Notes under the pieces: generated by a model
Databases searched by the model: none
What the model was told of the DNA's origin: nothing
Seen by the model: the letters and a program-made list of their open reading frames with translations, nothing else
Made by a program: the position numbers and the translations under genes
NCBI GenBank assembly: GCA_021793175.1
Contig: JAJYTH010000029.1
Location: forward strand, 1-35,281
Length of the DNA stretch: 35,281 bases
Source of the DNA: Actinomycetes bacterium
GTDB taxonomy: Bacteria > Actinomycetota > Actinomycetes > Mycobacteriales > Pseudonocardiaceae
Direction of reading: 5' to 3'
In this document: positions 24,746 through 32,923 of the stretch, piece after piece
Layout of the letters: each line of letters starts with the position of its first letter
Numbering within the stretch: position 1 is the first letter of the stretch

Positions 24746-26749
24746 ATGGGGATCGAACTGCCCGCCGAGCTCGCCGAGATCGCGCGGGCGACCGGGGTGA
24801 GCTGGCCGGAGGCGGACGAGGACGCGTTGCGGGCTCAGGCCCGCAGTTGGCGGCGGGCCGCCCACGACCTGACGGCCTTGGCCGGGGACGCGGACGTGTG
24901 CGCGTCCGGGGTGTTCGAGGCCTTGTCCGGTCCCGCGGCGGAAGCGGCGCGGAAGCGCTGGTCGTCGTTGGGTGACGCGGACACGGGGATGCTCGCCGAG
25001 GCCGTCAAGGGAGCGACCGAGGCGGCCGACCGGCTCGACCACGCGGCCGAGCGGGTGGGTCAGGCGAAGGTCGAGATCGTGCGGCAGCTCGTGGAGACGG
25101 CTCGCACCCGTGACGCCACACTCGTCGCCGCCGACGCGGGACATGCGACGGCGTTGCTCGGTTTGGACACCGTGCTGCAGGACGCGGCGGTGAGTCTGGG
25201 GGACGTGACACAGGATTTGGTCGACGAAGTGGGTGCCGGGGGATGGCAGTCGGTACCGGCGTCCAGCGGACAGCCGGTGGCGGCCGGGGCCGACAGCGGT
25301 CCCGAGGGCTCCCCGACTCCGGAACCGGTCGACGAGGGCGGAGCGGAACACGGCATGGCGCCGGATTCGCCGGAACCGGCAGGCGAGCCGCCATCGGATT
25401 CGGGAGCCGAGGACACCGGGCCGATCGTGGTCTCGCAGGCACCCACTCCGCCGACAGGACAGCGGTTCGCGCAGACGATCGCCGGCGACGCTCCGACACC
25501 GCCCAGCGGCACGGCTTTCGCGTCCGGTCAGGCGCCGGGGCCGGCTCAGCAGGCCCAGCAGTATGTCGCCCCACCCGGTCAGGGAACGCCGAGTCCGATG
25601 GCGGCCGGGTCGGGACAGACCCACCTCTCCGGGTTCGCGGGCGCGCCACCCGCGCCCGTGGCATCGCCGCACGTCGGCCAGTACGCGCCGCCGCAGTGGG
25701 GCGGGTACGCGCCGCAGGGGCCCGCCGGCGCGCCCTACGCGCCCGCGCCCCCGCCTCCGTACGGGGCCGTGCCTCCCGGACCCGGTCCGGCCCCCGCGTC
25801 CTCAGCGCCCCCGGTTCAACCCGGCCCGGTGCAACCCGGTGCTCACCCCGGCGTACCCGGGCGACAGGCGTCGTGGAACGCGCCGTACCCAGCGGCACCG
25901 TATGCGCCCCAGGCGCAACCCCAGCAGCAAGCGCCCGTCCCACGAGCGGCCGCATCGCACCAGTTCGCGCCGCAGCACCAGGCCCCGCACCAGCCCGTAT
26001 CGCCCCAACCTCCCCAGCCCGCACCGCATCCCGGAGCCGCGGCCGTGCCCGTGGGGGCGCCCCGCCAGGAACGCGAGAGCGTGGTCGCGCTGTTCGTCGT
26101 GCACATGTTCCCCATCGGGCACCTGCCGGTGGCCTCCGACCGGCCCGCACGGCAACTGCCCGTCCCAGCGGTGGGCGAGTGCGGCGTGGCGCGTTTCGAA
26201 CCGCACGACCATCCGCGGTCGGACTCGATCGACCCGGAACACGCGTTGACGATCCTGCGCGGTGGGGGCCGCCAGCCGGCTCCGCCGCCCGTCGAGGTAC
26301 TGCCGTGCCCTCCGGCCGGGATGACCGAGACGTACGACCCGCTCGGCGGCCTGACCGAGGCGGAGTGGAACCATCGTTATCTCGTACGCGACGGGGAACG
26401 ACCCGAGTATGTGTGGCCGACGCCCGAACAGCACCCGGAGGGTTGTCACGAACCCGGTGAGGCCGTCGTGTTGGAGGAGGGCACGGTACTCGACCGGTTC
26501 AGTACCGCGTACGGTCGCGTGTTCGCCGCCGACGGCACCGGATTCCCGCAGCGCAGCCTCCCACCGGCACAGCTCGACAGCGGTTACCGCCGCTACCGGG
26601 TGCTCCGGGAACTTCCCGTGTGGAAGGCGGTGTCGGCGCCGTGGTTCGGTCAACCCGGTGGCGGAGTGCGTTACCGGGCGATGTACTCGGCGGCCGAACT
26701 CGTGGCTCTCGGTTACCTGGCGGACATCACGTTCGAGGAGAGGGCATGA
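24746..26749 (+). CDS. CpnT-like type VII toxin with C-terminal TNT (NAD+ glycohydrolase) domain
   Basis: 667 aa from ATG 24746 (GGAGG upstream). Domains in order: a CpnT-like N-terminal helical domain (about 1-165; opening MGIELPAELAEI..GVSWPEADED), an acidic linker (170-235), and a Pro/Ala/Gly/Gln-rich stalk (about 235-435). Next comes a separate conserved-looking block (440-525, starting ESVVALFVVHMFPIGHLP), and finally a TNT-like domain (about 529-667). That domain has DPLGGLTEAEWNHRY, LDRF..YGRVF, RRYRVLRELPVW and PWFGQPGGGVRY; the Gln in the last block is Q636. TNT of M. tuberculosis CpnT hydrolyses NAD+. The substrate and activity here are inferred, and I did not align every catalytic residue. 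The start of the next gene overlaps the stop (ATGA). It is probably an antibacterial or host-directed effector. Confidence 0.85.
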   Translation: MGIELPAELAEIARATGVSWPEADEDALRAQARSWRRAAHDLTALAGDADVCASGVFEALSGPAAEAARKRWSSLGDADTGMLAEAVKGATEAADRLDHAAERVGQAKVEIVRQLVETARTRDATLVAADAGHATALLGLDTVLQDAAVSLGDVTQDLVDEVGAGGWQSVPASSGQPVAAGADSGPEGSPTPEPVDEGGAEHGMAPDSPEPAGEPPSDSGAEDTGPIVVSQAPTPPTGQRFAQTIAGDAPTPPSGTAFASGQAPGPAQQAQQYVAPPGQGTPSPMAAGSGQTHLSGFAGAPPAPVASPHVGQYAPPQWGGYAPQGPAGAPYAPAPPPPYGAVPPGPGPAPASSAPPVQPGPVQPGAHPGVPGRQASWNAPYPAAPYAPQAQPQQQAPVPRAAASHQFAPQHQAPHQPVSPQPPQPAPHPGAAAVPVGAPRQERESVVALFVVHMFPIGHLPVASDRPARQLPVPAVGECGVARFEPHDHPRSDSIDPEHALTILRGGGRQPAPPPVEVLPCPPAGMTETYDPLGGLTEAEWNHRYLVRDGERPEYVWPTPEQHPEGCHEPGEAVVLEEGTVLDRFSTAYGRVFAADGTGFPQRSLPPAQLDSGYRRYRVLRELPVWKAVSAPWFGQPGGGVRYRAMYSAAELVALGYLADITFEERA

Positions 26750-27015
26750 ACACCGAGTCGATCAAACGTTGGCTGGACGCCGTCGGCGTTCCCGAGGAAG
26801 TCGTCTCGATCGGAGCCGAGGCCGACAACGCCTGGTGCCTGCTTCGCAGCGAGGATCCCGGTGGTGGCGAGGCCACGTGGGAGGTGTTCTGGCGCGAACA
26901 GGGCAACCGCTACGACTGGGCACGGTTCTCCAACGAGCAGGTGGCCTGCCACTACCTGTTCGGCCGACTCGCGTGGGCACAGGTCGCCAGGGGCGCCGTC
27001 GGCGTCCTGCCGTGA
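26746..27015 (+). CDS. Small protein directly after TNT toxin; candidate immunity protein
   Basis: 89 aa from ATG 26746, overlapping the toxin stop by 4 nt. No family is recognised by eye. The protein is compact, rich in Trp and acidic residues (RWLDAVG, AWCLLRSEDPGGGEATWEVFW, YDWARFS), with no signal or membrane segment, so it is cytoplasmic. Tight translational coupling to a predicted NAD+-glycohydrolase toxin is the usual arrangement for immunity genes. M. tuberculosis protects itself with IFT (Rv3902c), which is much longer, so this would be a different family. The role is inferred from position only. Confidence 0.7.
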   Translation: MNTESIKRWLDAVGVPEEVVSIGAEADNAWCLLRSEDPGGGEATWEVFWREQGNRYDWARFSNEQVACHYLFGRLAWAQVARGAVGVLP

Positions 27016-27019
27016 TCGT

Positions 27020-27823
27020 CTACGCCGTGCCGGGAGTGCCGCCGACCAGGCCGAGCGCCTCCTCGTGCAGGGCGCCGTTGGTGGACAGTGCCGATCCGCC
27101 GTCGAACCGGGGCGTGCCGTCCAGGTCGCTGAACCGGCCGCCCGCCTCGGTCACCAGTACGCGCACGGCGGCGACGTCCCACGGGTTCACGATCGGTTCG
27201 ATCGCGATGTCGAGCGCCCCTTCGGCCACGAGGCAGTGCTGCCAGAAGTCGCCGAAGGCTCTGCTTTCCCAGCAGGCGTCCACCAGCCGCAGGTAGGCCT
27301 CCCGCGAGTGGTGCTCGACCCACGAACCGAGGTCGGTGGTGGACACCGTCGCATCCTCCAGGGCCGAGACCTGGGACACCGAGATCCGGCGTTCATCGGC
27401 CGAGTCCCGTACCCACGCGCCCTCGCCGGCGGCGGCCCACCAGCGGCGACCCAGCAGCGGGGCGCTGACCATGCCCACCACGGGGACGCCGTCTTCGACC
27501 AGCGCTATGAGCGTGGCCCACACGGGCACGCCGCGGAGGAAGTTCTTCGTGCCGTCGATGGGGTCCACCACCCACACCCGGCCGGGTGCCGTGGCGGAGC
27601 CGCCGCGCTCCTCACCCGCCACCGCGTCGTCGGGACGTTCGGTGGCGAGCAGCTCCCGCACGGTGTCCTCGACGGCCGTGTCGGCGTCGGTCACGGGGGT
27701 GCGGTCGGGTTTGCGGTCGACGTTCAGGTCGAGCGCACGGAAACGGGTCGTGGTGATCGCGTCGGCGGCGTCGGCGAGTCGTTGGGCCAACGCCAGGTCA
27801 ACGGAGTATCGCAACACGGTCAC
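27020..27823 (-). CDS. hisN: Histidinol-phosphatase, inositol monophosphatase family
   Basis: 267 aa from GTG 27823. Mg-dependent phosphatase of the IMPase fold; the sequence type (DPIDGTKNFLRGVPVWATLIAL) is that of actinobacterial HisN, which dephosphorylates L-histidinol phosphate in histidine synthesis. Metal-binding motifs are GEE (70-72), DPIDGT (87-92) and PWDVAA (214-219). It converges on the immunity-like gene (4-nt gap) and diverges from the response regulator (36-nt gap). Other IMPase substrates, such as inositol-1-phosphate, cannot be excluded. Confidence 0.88.
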   Translation of the reverse strand: MTVLRYSVDLALAQRLADAADAITTTRFRALDLNVDRKPDRTPVTDADTAVEDTVRELLATERPDDAVAGEERGGSATAPGRVWVVDPIDGTKNFLRGVPVWATLIALVEDGVPVVGMVSAPLLGRRWWAAAGEGAWVRDSADERRISVSQVSALEDATVSTTDLGSWVEHHSREAYLRLVDACWESRAFGDFWQHCLVAEGALDIAIEPIVNPWDVAAVRVLVTEAGGRFSDLDGTPRFDGGSALSTNGALHEEALGLVGGTPGTA

Positions 27824-27859
27824 GATGGTTTCATGTCGGCGCGCCGTAAGGTTGGCAAG

Positions 27860-28558
27860 GTGAGCGTGGTCCTACTTGCCGAAGATGATCCGGCGATTGC
27901 CGAACCCCTGTCACGCGCTCTGCGTCGGGAAGGGTACGAGGTAATGGTCGTCGCCGACGGCCCGTCGGCGTTGGACACGGCGGCACGGGACCGGATTGAC
28001 TTACTGGTACTGGACCTGGGCCTGCCGGGCATGGACGGACTGGAGGTATGTCGGCGGCTGAGGGCGACCGACCAGGCGTTGCCGGTGCTCATGTTGACAG
28101 CCCGAACGGACGAGGTGGACTTCGTCGTGGGTCTTGACGCGGGTGCCGACGACTACGTGGCCAAACCGTTCCGTCTCGCCGAGTTGTTAGCCCGTATCCG
28201 TGCGTTGTTGCGCCGACGAGTGCCCGAGGTGTTGGAATCGGCCGGAGTGCGTATGGACGTCGGCGCCAGGGTCGTCACCGTGGACGGCAGTGAAGTCGCG
28301 TTGGCGAACAAGGAGTTCGAACTGTTGCGGGTGTTGCTGACCAAGGCGGGTCAGGTCGTCAGCAGGGAGGAGATCCTGTCGGAGGTCTGGAACGACCTCG
28401 ACCCGAAGACCTCGAAGACGTCGAAGACGCTCGACATGCACATGTCGTGGTTGCGCCGCAAGCTCGCGCGGGCCCGCTCCGGCGAGCCGGGCCGCAGGCC
28501 GAGGAGTGAGCGCATCGCCACCGTGCGTGGTGTCGGGTTCCGGTTCAACACAGATTAG
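27860..28558 (+). CDS. OmpR/PhoB-type response regulator with TTA codons
   Basis: 232 aa from GTG 27860; an ATG at 27833 would add 9 basic residues. The receiver domain has the acidic pair D9-D10, phosphoacceptor D52 (LVLDLGLPGMDG) and K102 (DDYVAKPF). The winged-helix DNA-binding domain (about 130-232) ends ATVRGVGFRF. The sensor gene starts 6 nt downstream. Two leucine codons are TTA (28001-28003 and 28187-28189), rare in this sequence, suggesting dependence on the rare leucyl-tRNA. The binding sites are unknown. The divergent hisN lies only 36 nt away, so promoters overlap. Confidence 0.93.
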   Translation: MSVVLLAEDDPAIAEPLSRALRREGYEVMVVADGPSALDTAARDRIDLLVLDLGLPGMDGLEVCRRLRATDQALPVLMLTARTDEVDFVVGLDAGADDYVAKPFRLAELLARIRALLRRRVPEVLESAGVRMDVGARVVTVDGSEVALANKEFELLRVLLTKAGQVVSREEILSEVWNDLDPKTSKTSKTLDMHMSWLRRKLARARSGEPGRRPRSERIATVRGVGFRFNTD

Positions 28559-28564
28559 AACGCC

Positions 28565-29857
28565 ATGCGACGCCGCATCCTGCTCGCGATCCTGCTCGCG
28601 GTCGCCGTGACGGGTGCCGCGCTCGGTGTTCCCCTCGGCATCACCACGTGGTTGCTCGTGGAGAACCTCACTCGGGAGGACCTGGCGTCCAGCGCCCAAC
28701 GCATCGCGGCGATCTTCGACGATCAGTTGGCCGACGGTCGCTCACTGGACCTCGGCCCGGTTCGGGCCGCCGTGCCGAAGAACGGCAATCTCACGGTCGT
28801 CCGGCAGGATGCGCCGTCGTTGTGGTACGGCCGAGAGCTGGGCCCCGATGTGATCGTCGAGACGGTGCCGATCGCCCAGAACGGAACCGTGCGGTTGGCC
28901 ATCCCGGCCGAGCCGATGCGGACGCAGCAGACCCAGGTGGCGGCCGCGGTGCTGTCGTTGGTGGTGCTGTCGGTGGGCACGGGCACCGTGGTGGCGACCG
29001 TGACCGCCCGTAGGCTCGCCCAGCCGCTGCGGCACGTGGCCGATCGGGCGGCCCGGCTCGGCGGTGGTGACTTCCGTCCCGACCAGCGCCGATACGAGGT
29101 GGCGGAGCTCGACATGGTGGCTGACGCCCTCGACGCCTCCGCCACGGCGTTGGCTCAGCTGGTGCAGCGGGAACGGCAGCTCGTCGGTGACGTCTCGCAC
29201 CAGTTACGTAGTCGTCTGACCGCGTTGCAGCTGCGGTTGGAACCGTTGACCACGCATCATGACTCCGAGGTCACCGAGTCGGCGTGCGCGGCGCAGGAGC
29301 AGGCCGACCGGCTGGCCGCGGTGCTCGACGAACTGTTGGCCGCCGCCCGTGCCGCCAGCGAGGTGTGTGCCGAACCCGTCGATCTGTCCGAGTTGTTAAG
29401 CGAGGTCGTCGACGAGTGGCGACAGCTGTTCAGGCGGCGCAACCGAACGCTTCGACTCAAGGTCGCCGAAGGACTGCGGGCCAGGGCCACCCCGGGGCGG
29501 TTGAAGGAGATCCTGGGCGTGCTGCTCGACAACTCGATCAAGCACGGCTCCGGTCCGGTGACGGTGACCGCGCGCCGAGGGGACAACGACAACAGCGACA
29601 ACACCGTGGTGGTTCAGGTGCAGGACGCGGGCACGGGTATCCCGGACGATCTCGCGGCCCACGTGTTCGAGCGCGGTTTCTCCGGTGTCGGGTCGACGGG
29701 GGTGGGGCTCGCGTTGGCGCGGGCGTTGGCCGAGGCCGACGGGGGACGGTTGGAGCTGTCGGTGCGGCGCCCGGCGACGTTCAGCCTCTTTCTGCGGGTG
29801 CCGAGGCCCAGCGACGTGGCCGGGGTGAGCTGGCCCGTCGAACGGGTGCCGCGCTAG
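28565..29857 (+). CDS. Two-component sensor histidine kinase with TTA codons
   Basis: 430 aa. Two membrane helices (about 5-31 and 126-146) enclose a small extracytoplasmic sensor domain (about 32-125). A HAMP linker (147-200), a HisKA-type dimerisation domain with phosphoacceptor H212 (SHQLRSRLTAL), and an HATPase_c domain with N323 (LLDNSIKHG), DAGTGIP and GVGLALARAL follow. The H-box residue normally Pro (HELRTP) is Arg here. Codons at 29204-29206 and 29396-29398 are TTA. Cognate partner is the upstream response regulator. The signal is unknown. Confidence 0.93.
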   Translation: MRRRILLAILLAVAVTGAALGVPLGITTWLLVENLTREDLASSAQRIAAIFDDQLADGRSLDLGPVRAAVPKNGNLTVVRQDAPSLWYGRELGPDVIVETVPIAQNGTVRLAIPAEPMRTQQTQVAAAVLSLVVLSVGTGTVVATVTARRLAQPLRHVADRAARLGGGDFRPDQRRYEVAELDMVADALDASATALAQLVQRERQLVGDVSHQLRSRLTALQLRLEPLTTHHDSEVTESACAAQEQADRLAAVLDELLAAARAASEVCAEPVDLSELLSEVVDEWRQLFRRRNRTLRLKVAEGLRARATPGRLKEILGVLLDNSIKHGSGPVTVTARRGDNDNSDNTVVVQVQDAGTGIPDDLAAHVFERGFSGVGSTGVGLALARALAEADGGRLELSVRRPATFSLFLRVPRPSDVAGVSWPVERVPR

Positions 29858-29878
29858 ACCCGGTTCGGGATCGGTCGG

Positions 29879-30424
29879 CTACCGCCGCGAGCCCGTGGCC
29901 GTGGAAGTGTCGTCGGTGGCCGCCTCGCGGCGTTTCCGGCCCAGCTCGTCGGGAAAGACCCAGCGGCGAAAGCCCCAGAAACGGAACGCCATCGCCAACA
30001 GCATGCCGATGACCGACCCGCTGGCGAAGTCGGCGACCTCCTGCACGAACAGCGACACGTGCGGTACCTCCAGGTTCAGCACGTACCGCGACATGTAGAG
30101 CGGGACCAGGTTGATCGCGACGGCCACGCCGCTGACCAGGAAGAACAGTGTGGCCTCGTGTGCGCGTTCGCGACCACCTCGGGTTCGGAACGACCACTCA
30201 CGGTTCAGCACGTAGGACACGATGACCGCGATGATGATCGCGATGGCCTTGGCCGTGGTCGGTTTCGTGGCCAGGATGGTGAGCTTCAGCAGGTACCAGA
30301 TGCCGTTGTCGACCACGAATGTCGTGCTGCCGACCACCGCGAACTTCAGCAGTTCCCGGTGTTTCACCAGCACCGAGCGCAGCGGTTCGGGCACGCGAGC
30401 GAGAACGGATTCGACGATGGCCAC
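29879..30424 (-). CDS. GtrA-family membrane protein
   Basis: 181 aa from ATG 30424. Four predicted membrane helices; FAVVGSTTFVVDNGIWYLL and SYVLNREWSF match GtrA-like proteins, which move polyprenyl-phosphate-linked sugars across the membrane for cell-wall or arabinogalactan glycosylation. M. tuberculosis Rv3277, next to purK, is the likely counterpart. It lies 9 nt after the end of the sigma-factor fusion gene on the same strand, so both may share a transcript. It could supply a lipid-linked sugar to the neighbouring GT-C protein (inference). Confidence 0.88.
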   Translation of the reverse strand: MAIVESVLARVPEPLRSVLVKHRELLKFAVVGSTTFVVDNGIWYLLKLTILATKPTTAKAIAIIIAVIVSYVLNREWSFRTRGGRERAHEATLFFLVSGVAVAINLVPLYMSRYVLNLEVPHVSLFVQEVADFASGSVIGMLLAMAFRFWGFRRWVFPDELGRKRREAATDDTSTATGSRR

Positions 30425-30433
30425 GCCGGGAGT

Positions 30434-32923
30434 CTACGCAGTTTGACGTGGTCGAATACGCCGCCCGGCACTCCTGGACAACCACTCCCGCAGTTGGGAA
30501 CCGAGCGATGACCATGCGTGTCGTTCGGGCGCGGTGCTCGACGCCGAGGTCACGGTGGTCGCTGTGTCGGCCACGCCCTTTTCGCCTTCCCCGCTCTCCG
30601 TGACTTCCGTGTTCTCCGGGTTCTCCGGGGTCGAGCCGGGCGTGGTGGGATTCGGCTCGGGTTGGGTGGTCTCCGTGGAGGGATCGTCGGTGTCGGGCAC
30701 GTCGGGGCGGGTGGCTTCGGGCGGCTCGGGCAGCGGCGAGGTCGACTCGACCGTCCGCGAGACGGTGTCGTCACCGACCGTGCCGGTGATCGTCACTGTG
30801 TCCGCGTCGTGCGAGCGGGGGAGACGGGTCCACAGGCGTGTGGTCTCACCCGGTTCGAGGGGACGGTGGGACTCACACCGCAACGAGTCGCCGTTGTCTT
30901 CGTTGTCGCCGTCGTCGTCTTCGTTGCCGCCGGGCATGGTCTTGCACTCCAGGCGGTGAGTGGTGAGAACCTCCGCGGGTACGGTCAGGGTCAACGCCGC
31001 CTCGGCGGTCCGAACACCGTCGTTGCGGAGTTCGACGAACAGGTACTTACCAACGGCAGAGACGTCGAGGTCCGCGTTGTCCTGTTCGACGGTGATCGGA
31101 ACAGTGAAACGAGCGGGGTCGGCGCCCGTCGCGGTCACCGTTCCGGTGGCTTCGCCCGAGGCGGCCGTGGAGGAGGCCGCGATACGGAATCGCAGCAGTG
31201 CCGATTCGTCCGGGCCGAGTTCGTCGGCGAGGACACAGTCGACCGTGCCTTCCCCTGCGGGGCAGTCCACGTCCGGCTTCACCTCGGGCGAGTCGGTGGG
31301 CGAGTCGGTGTCGACCTTTCGCACCGTGCTCACCGTGGCCGAGTCCGTGCCCGTGCTCCGAGCGGTTCCGTCGGCGGAACCGGATGTGACCTCGACGGCG
31401 AGTTGAGTGTCCTCGTCCGCGCCGTCTCCGCTGTTCTCGCTGCTGTCCTCGTCGTCACCCCCGTCCTCGTTGTTCTCGTCGTTCTCGTCGTCGGGGGCGT
31501 CGACGGCCGTGACACCGTCGGGCAGCGTCAGTGCCACGACGGTGTCCTGCGCCGTGGCATCGCCGTCGTTGCGGACGGTGATATCGAGTTCCGCGGCCTC
31601 GCCGTCGGCGTACACCTCGACCCCGTCCTCGGGAACCGACGCCGTGATCCGAGGGCTCGGTGGCGGGGCCATGTCGTCCCCGACACCGGCACCGGGATCC
31701 GGCGGAGAAGCAGGCGGTGGAGTCTCGGATTCCTCGGGCTCCGTGTCACCCCGAGCCGGGGGCGGTAGCGGCACGGGAGGAATCACGTCGGAAGGCCGCG
31801 ACGGCTGATACGAGCCCGCTTCCGGCCGAGGGGCCGGAAGCGAGGGCAACGACGGCTGTGGGGACGGCAGTCCGGTGGACGGTGACGGCGGTGACGGCAC
31901 CGATGGCGCCGACGGCGTCGCCGGTGGGGACTGCGGCTCGGCAACGGGGTCCGCGGAGTGCTGCGCCACCGGCGCGCCACCGACTCCGCCCGCGGTCAAC
32001 GCGACGGCGACGGCTGTGGCCAGCGCGACTCCGGACACGGCGACTCCGAGGAAATGCCGTGGTCCCGTCGGCACGGCCGAGGTCTCCTCGGCGGCCTGGG
32101 CTCCTCCGCCTGCGGCGAGGTAGCCGAACGCCGCCCCGCCCAGCACGAGGAAAGCCACGACACCGCGCAGGGAGGCGTTGATGTCCGCCAGTTCGTCCGC
32201 GAGCGCCCGGCAACGAGCACAGTGGTCGAGGTGCTGTTCCACCTGCGCCCGTTCCCGTATCGACAGCCCGTCCCGGGCCCACACGCCGAGCTTGGCTGCC
32301 GTGGCCCGGCACCGACGTGCCGACGTCTCGGCCAGATGGGCCTGGAGACATTCCTGCCGCAGTGCCTCGCGGGCGCGATAGGCCAGGGCCGACACGGTGT
32401 TGGGGGACAACCCGAGCAGCGGGGCCACGTCCGACGGCGACTCCCGCTCGATCACCGTGTGCCACAGCACGACCTGCCAGCGTTCGGGCAGCCGGGAGAA
32501 CGCCCGAGCGACGAGACTGCGTTCCAGATACTCCGGCTGTGCCGGGTGCGTCGGATTCCCCCAGGCCCCGGCCGCGTGGTCGGTCGAGGAAGGCGCGGAC
32601 ACCGCCGGCGCCGCCGGTCCCGCTCCCAGGCGTGTCTTCCTCGCCCGGCCTTCGGCCGTGGTCCGTACCGTGGCCAGCAGGTGGACGCGGAAAGCGCTGT
32701 CCGGCCCCCTGCCCTCGCGGAGCGTGTCGAGCACCGTCGCGAATGCCTCCGCCACGACGTCGTCCGCCGACCCCCGGTCCGGGCACAATTGTCGGGCCAA
32801 CCTGTCGGCGGCCTCCACGTGGCGTTCGTAGAGGGCGCCGTACTCCTCGATCCTGCCCGCGCGGACCGACGCGATCAGGTCCGCGTCGCTGCGACCGTGT
32901 GGACTCGCGGAGTCGGTGGCCAC
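30434..32923 (-). CDS. ECF sigma factor fused to anti-sigma zinc finger, membrane segments and adhesin-like tail
   Basis: 829 aa from GTG 32923 (AAAGGA upstream), far longer than a normal ECF sigma factor (about 190 aa). Sigma region 2 is at about 14-95 (DLIASVRAGRIEEYGALYERH..DDVVAEAF) and region 4 at about 133-190 (LPERWQVVLWH..LSPNTVSALAYRAREAL). The zinc-finger H231-x3-C235-x2-C238 is of the anti-sigma ZAS/zf-HC2 type. Hydrophobic segments lie at about 253-271 and 290-313, and a Pro/Ser-rich linker at 325-425. Two NEW3/DUF11-like beta domains (about 425-475 and 610-660) carry cysteine pairs C554/C563 and C660/C683. Asp/Asn-rich insertions (478-506 and 667-679), then an acidic Thr/Pro tail with a basic end, complete it. 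It suggests a self-contained membrane-tethered sensor. Fused actinobacterial ECF groups exist (ECF52/53-like, from memory). Confidence 0.9.
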   Translation of the reverse strand: MATDSASPHGRSDADLIASVRAGRIEEYGALYERHVEAADRLARQLCPDRGSADDVVAEAFATVLDTLREGRGPDSAFRVHLLATVRTTAEGRARKTRLGAGPAAPAVSAPSSTDHAAGAWGNPTHPAQPEYLERSLVARAFSRLPERWQVVLWHTVIERESPSDVAPLLGLSPNTVSALAYRAREALRQECLQAHLAETSARRCRATAAKLGVWARDGLSIRERAQVEQHLDHCARCRALADELADINASLRGVVAFLVLGGAAFGYLAAGGGAQAAEETSAVPTGPRHFLGVAVSGVALATAVAVALTAGGVGGAPVAQHSADPVAEPQSPPATPSAPSVPSPPSPSTGLPSPQPSLPSLPAPRPEAGSYQPSRPSDVIPPVPLPPPARGDTEPEESETPPPASPPDPGAGVGDDMAPPPSPRITASVPEDGVEVYADGEAAELDITVRNDGDATAQDTVVALTLPDGVTAVDAPDDENDENNEDGGDDEDSSENSGDGADEDTQLAVEVTSGSADGTARSTGTDSATVSTVRKVDTDSPTDSPEVKPDVDCPAGEGTVDCVLADELGPDESALLRFRIAASSTAASGEATGTVTATGADPARFTVPITVEQDNADLDVSAVGKYLFVELRNDGVRTAEAALTLTVPAEVLTTHRLECKTMPGGNEDDDGDNEDNGDSLRCESHRPLEPGETTRLWTRLPRSHDADTVTITGTVGDDTVSRTVESTSPLPEPPEATRPDVPDTDDPSTETTQPEPNPTTPGSTPENPENTEVTESGEGEKGVADTATTVTSASSTAPERHAWSSLGSQLREWLSRSAGRRIRPRQTA

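Noticed and set aside
25448-26050. CRISPR-like or tandem repeat array in the toxin gene
   Set aside because: The region is repetitive only as Pro/Gly/Gln-rich coding sequence; there are no regular repeat-spacer units.
26861-27859. Upstream extension of the response-regulator frame
   Set aside because: This part overlaps hisN on the other strand and the immunity-like gene; the receiver domain starts at 27860.
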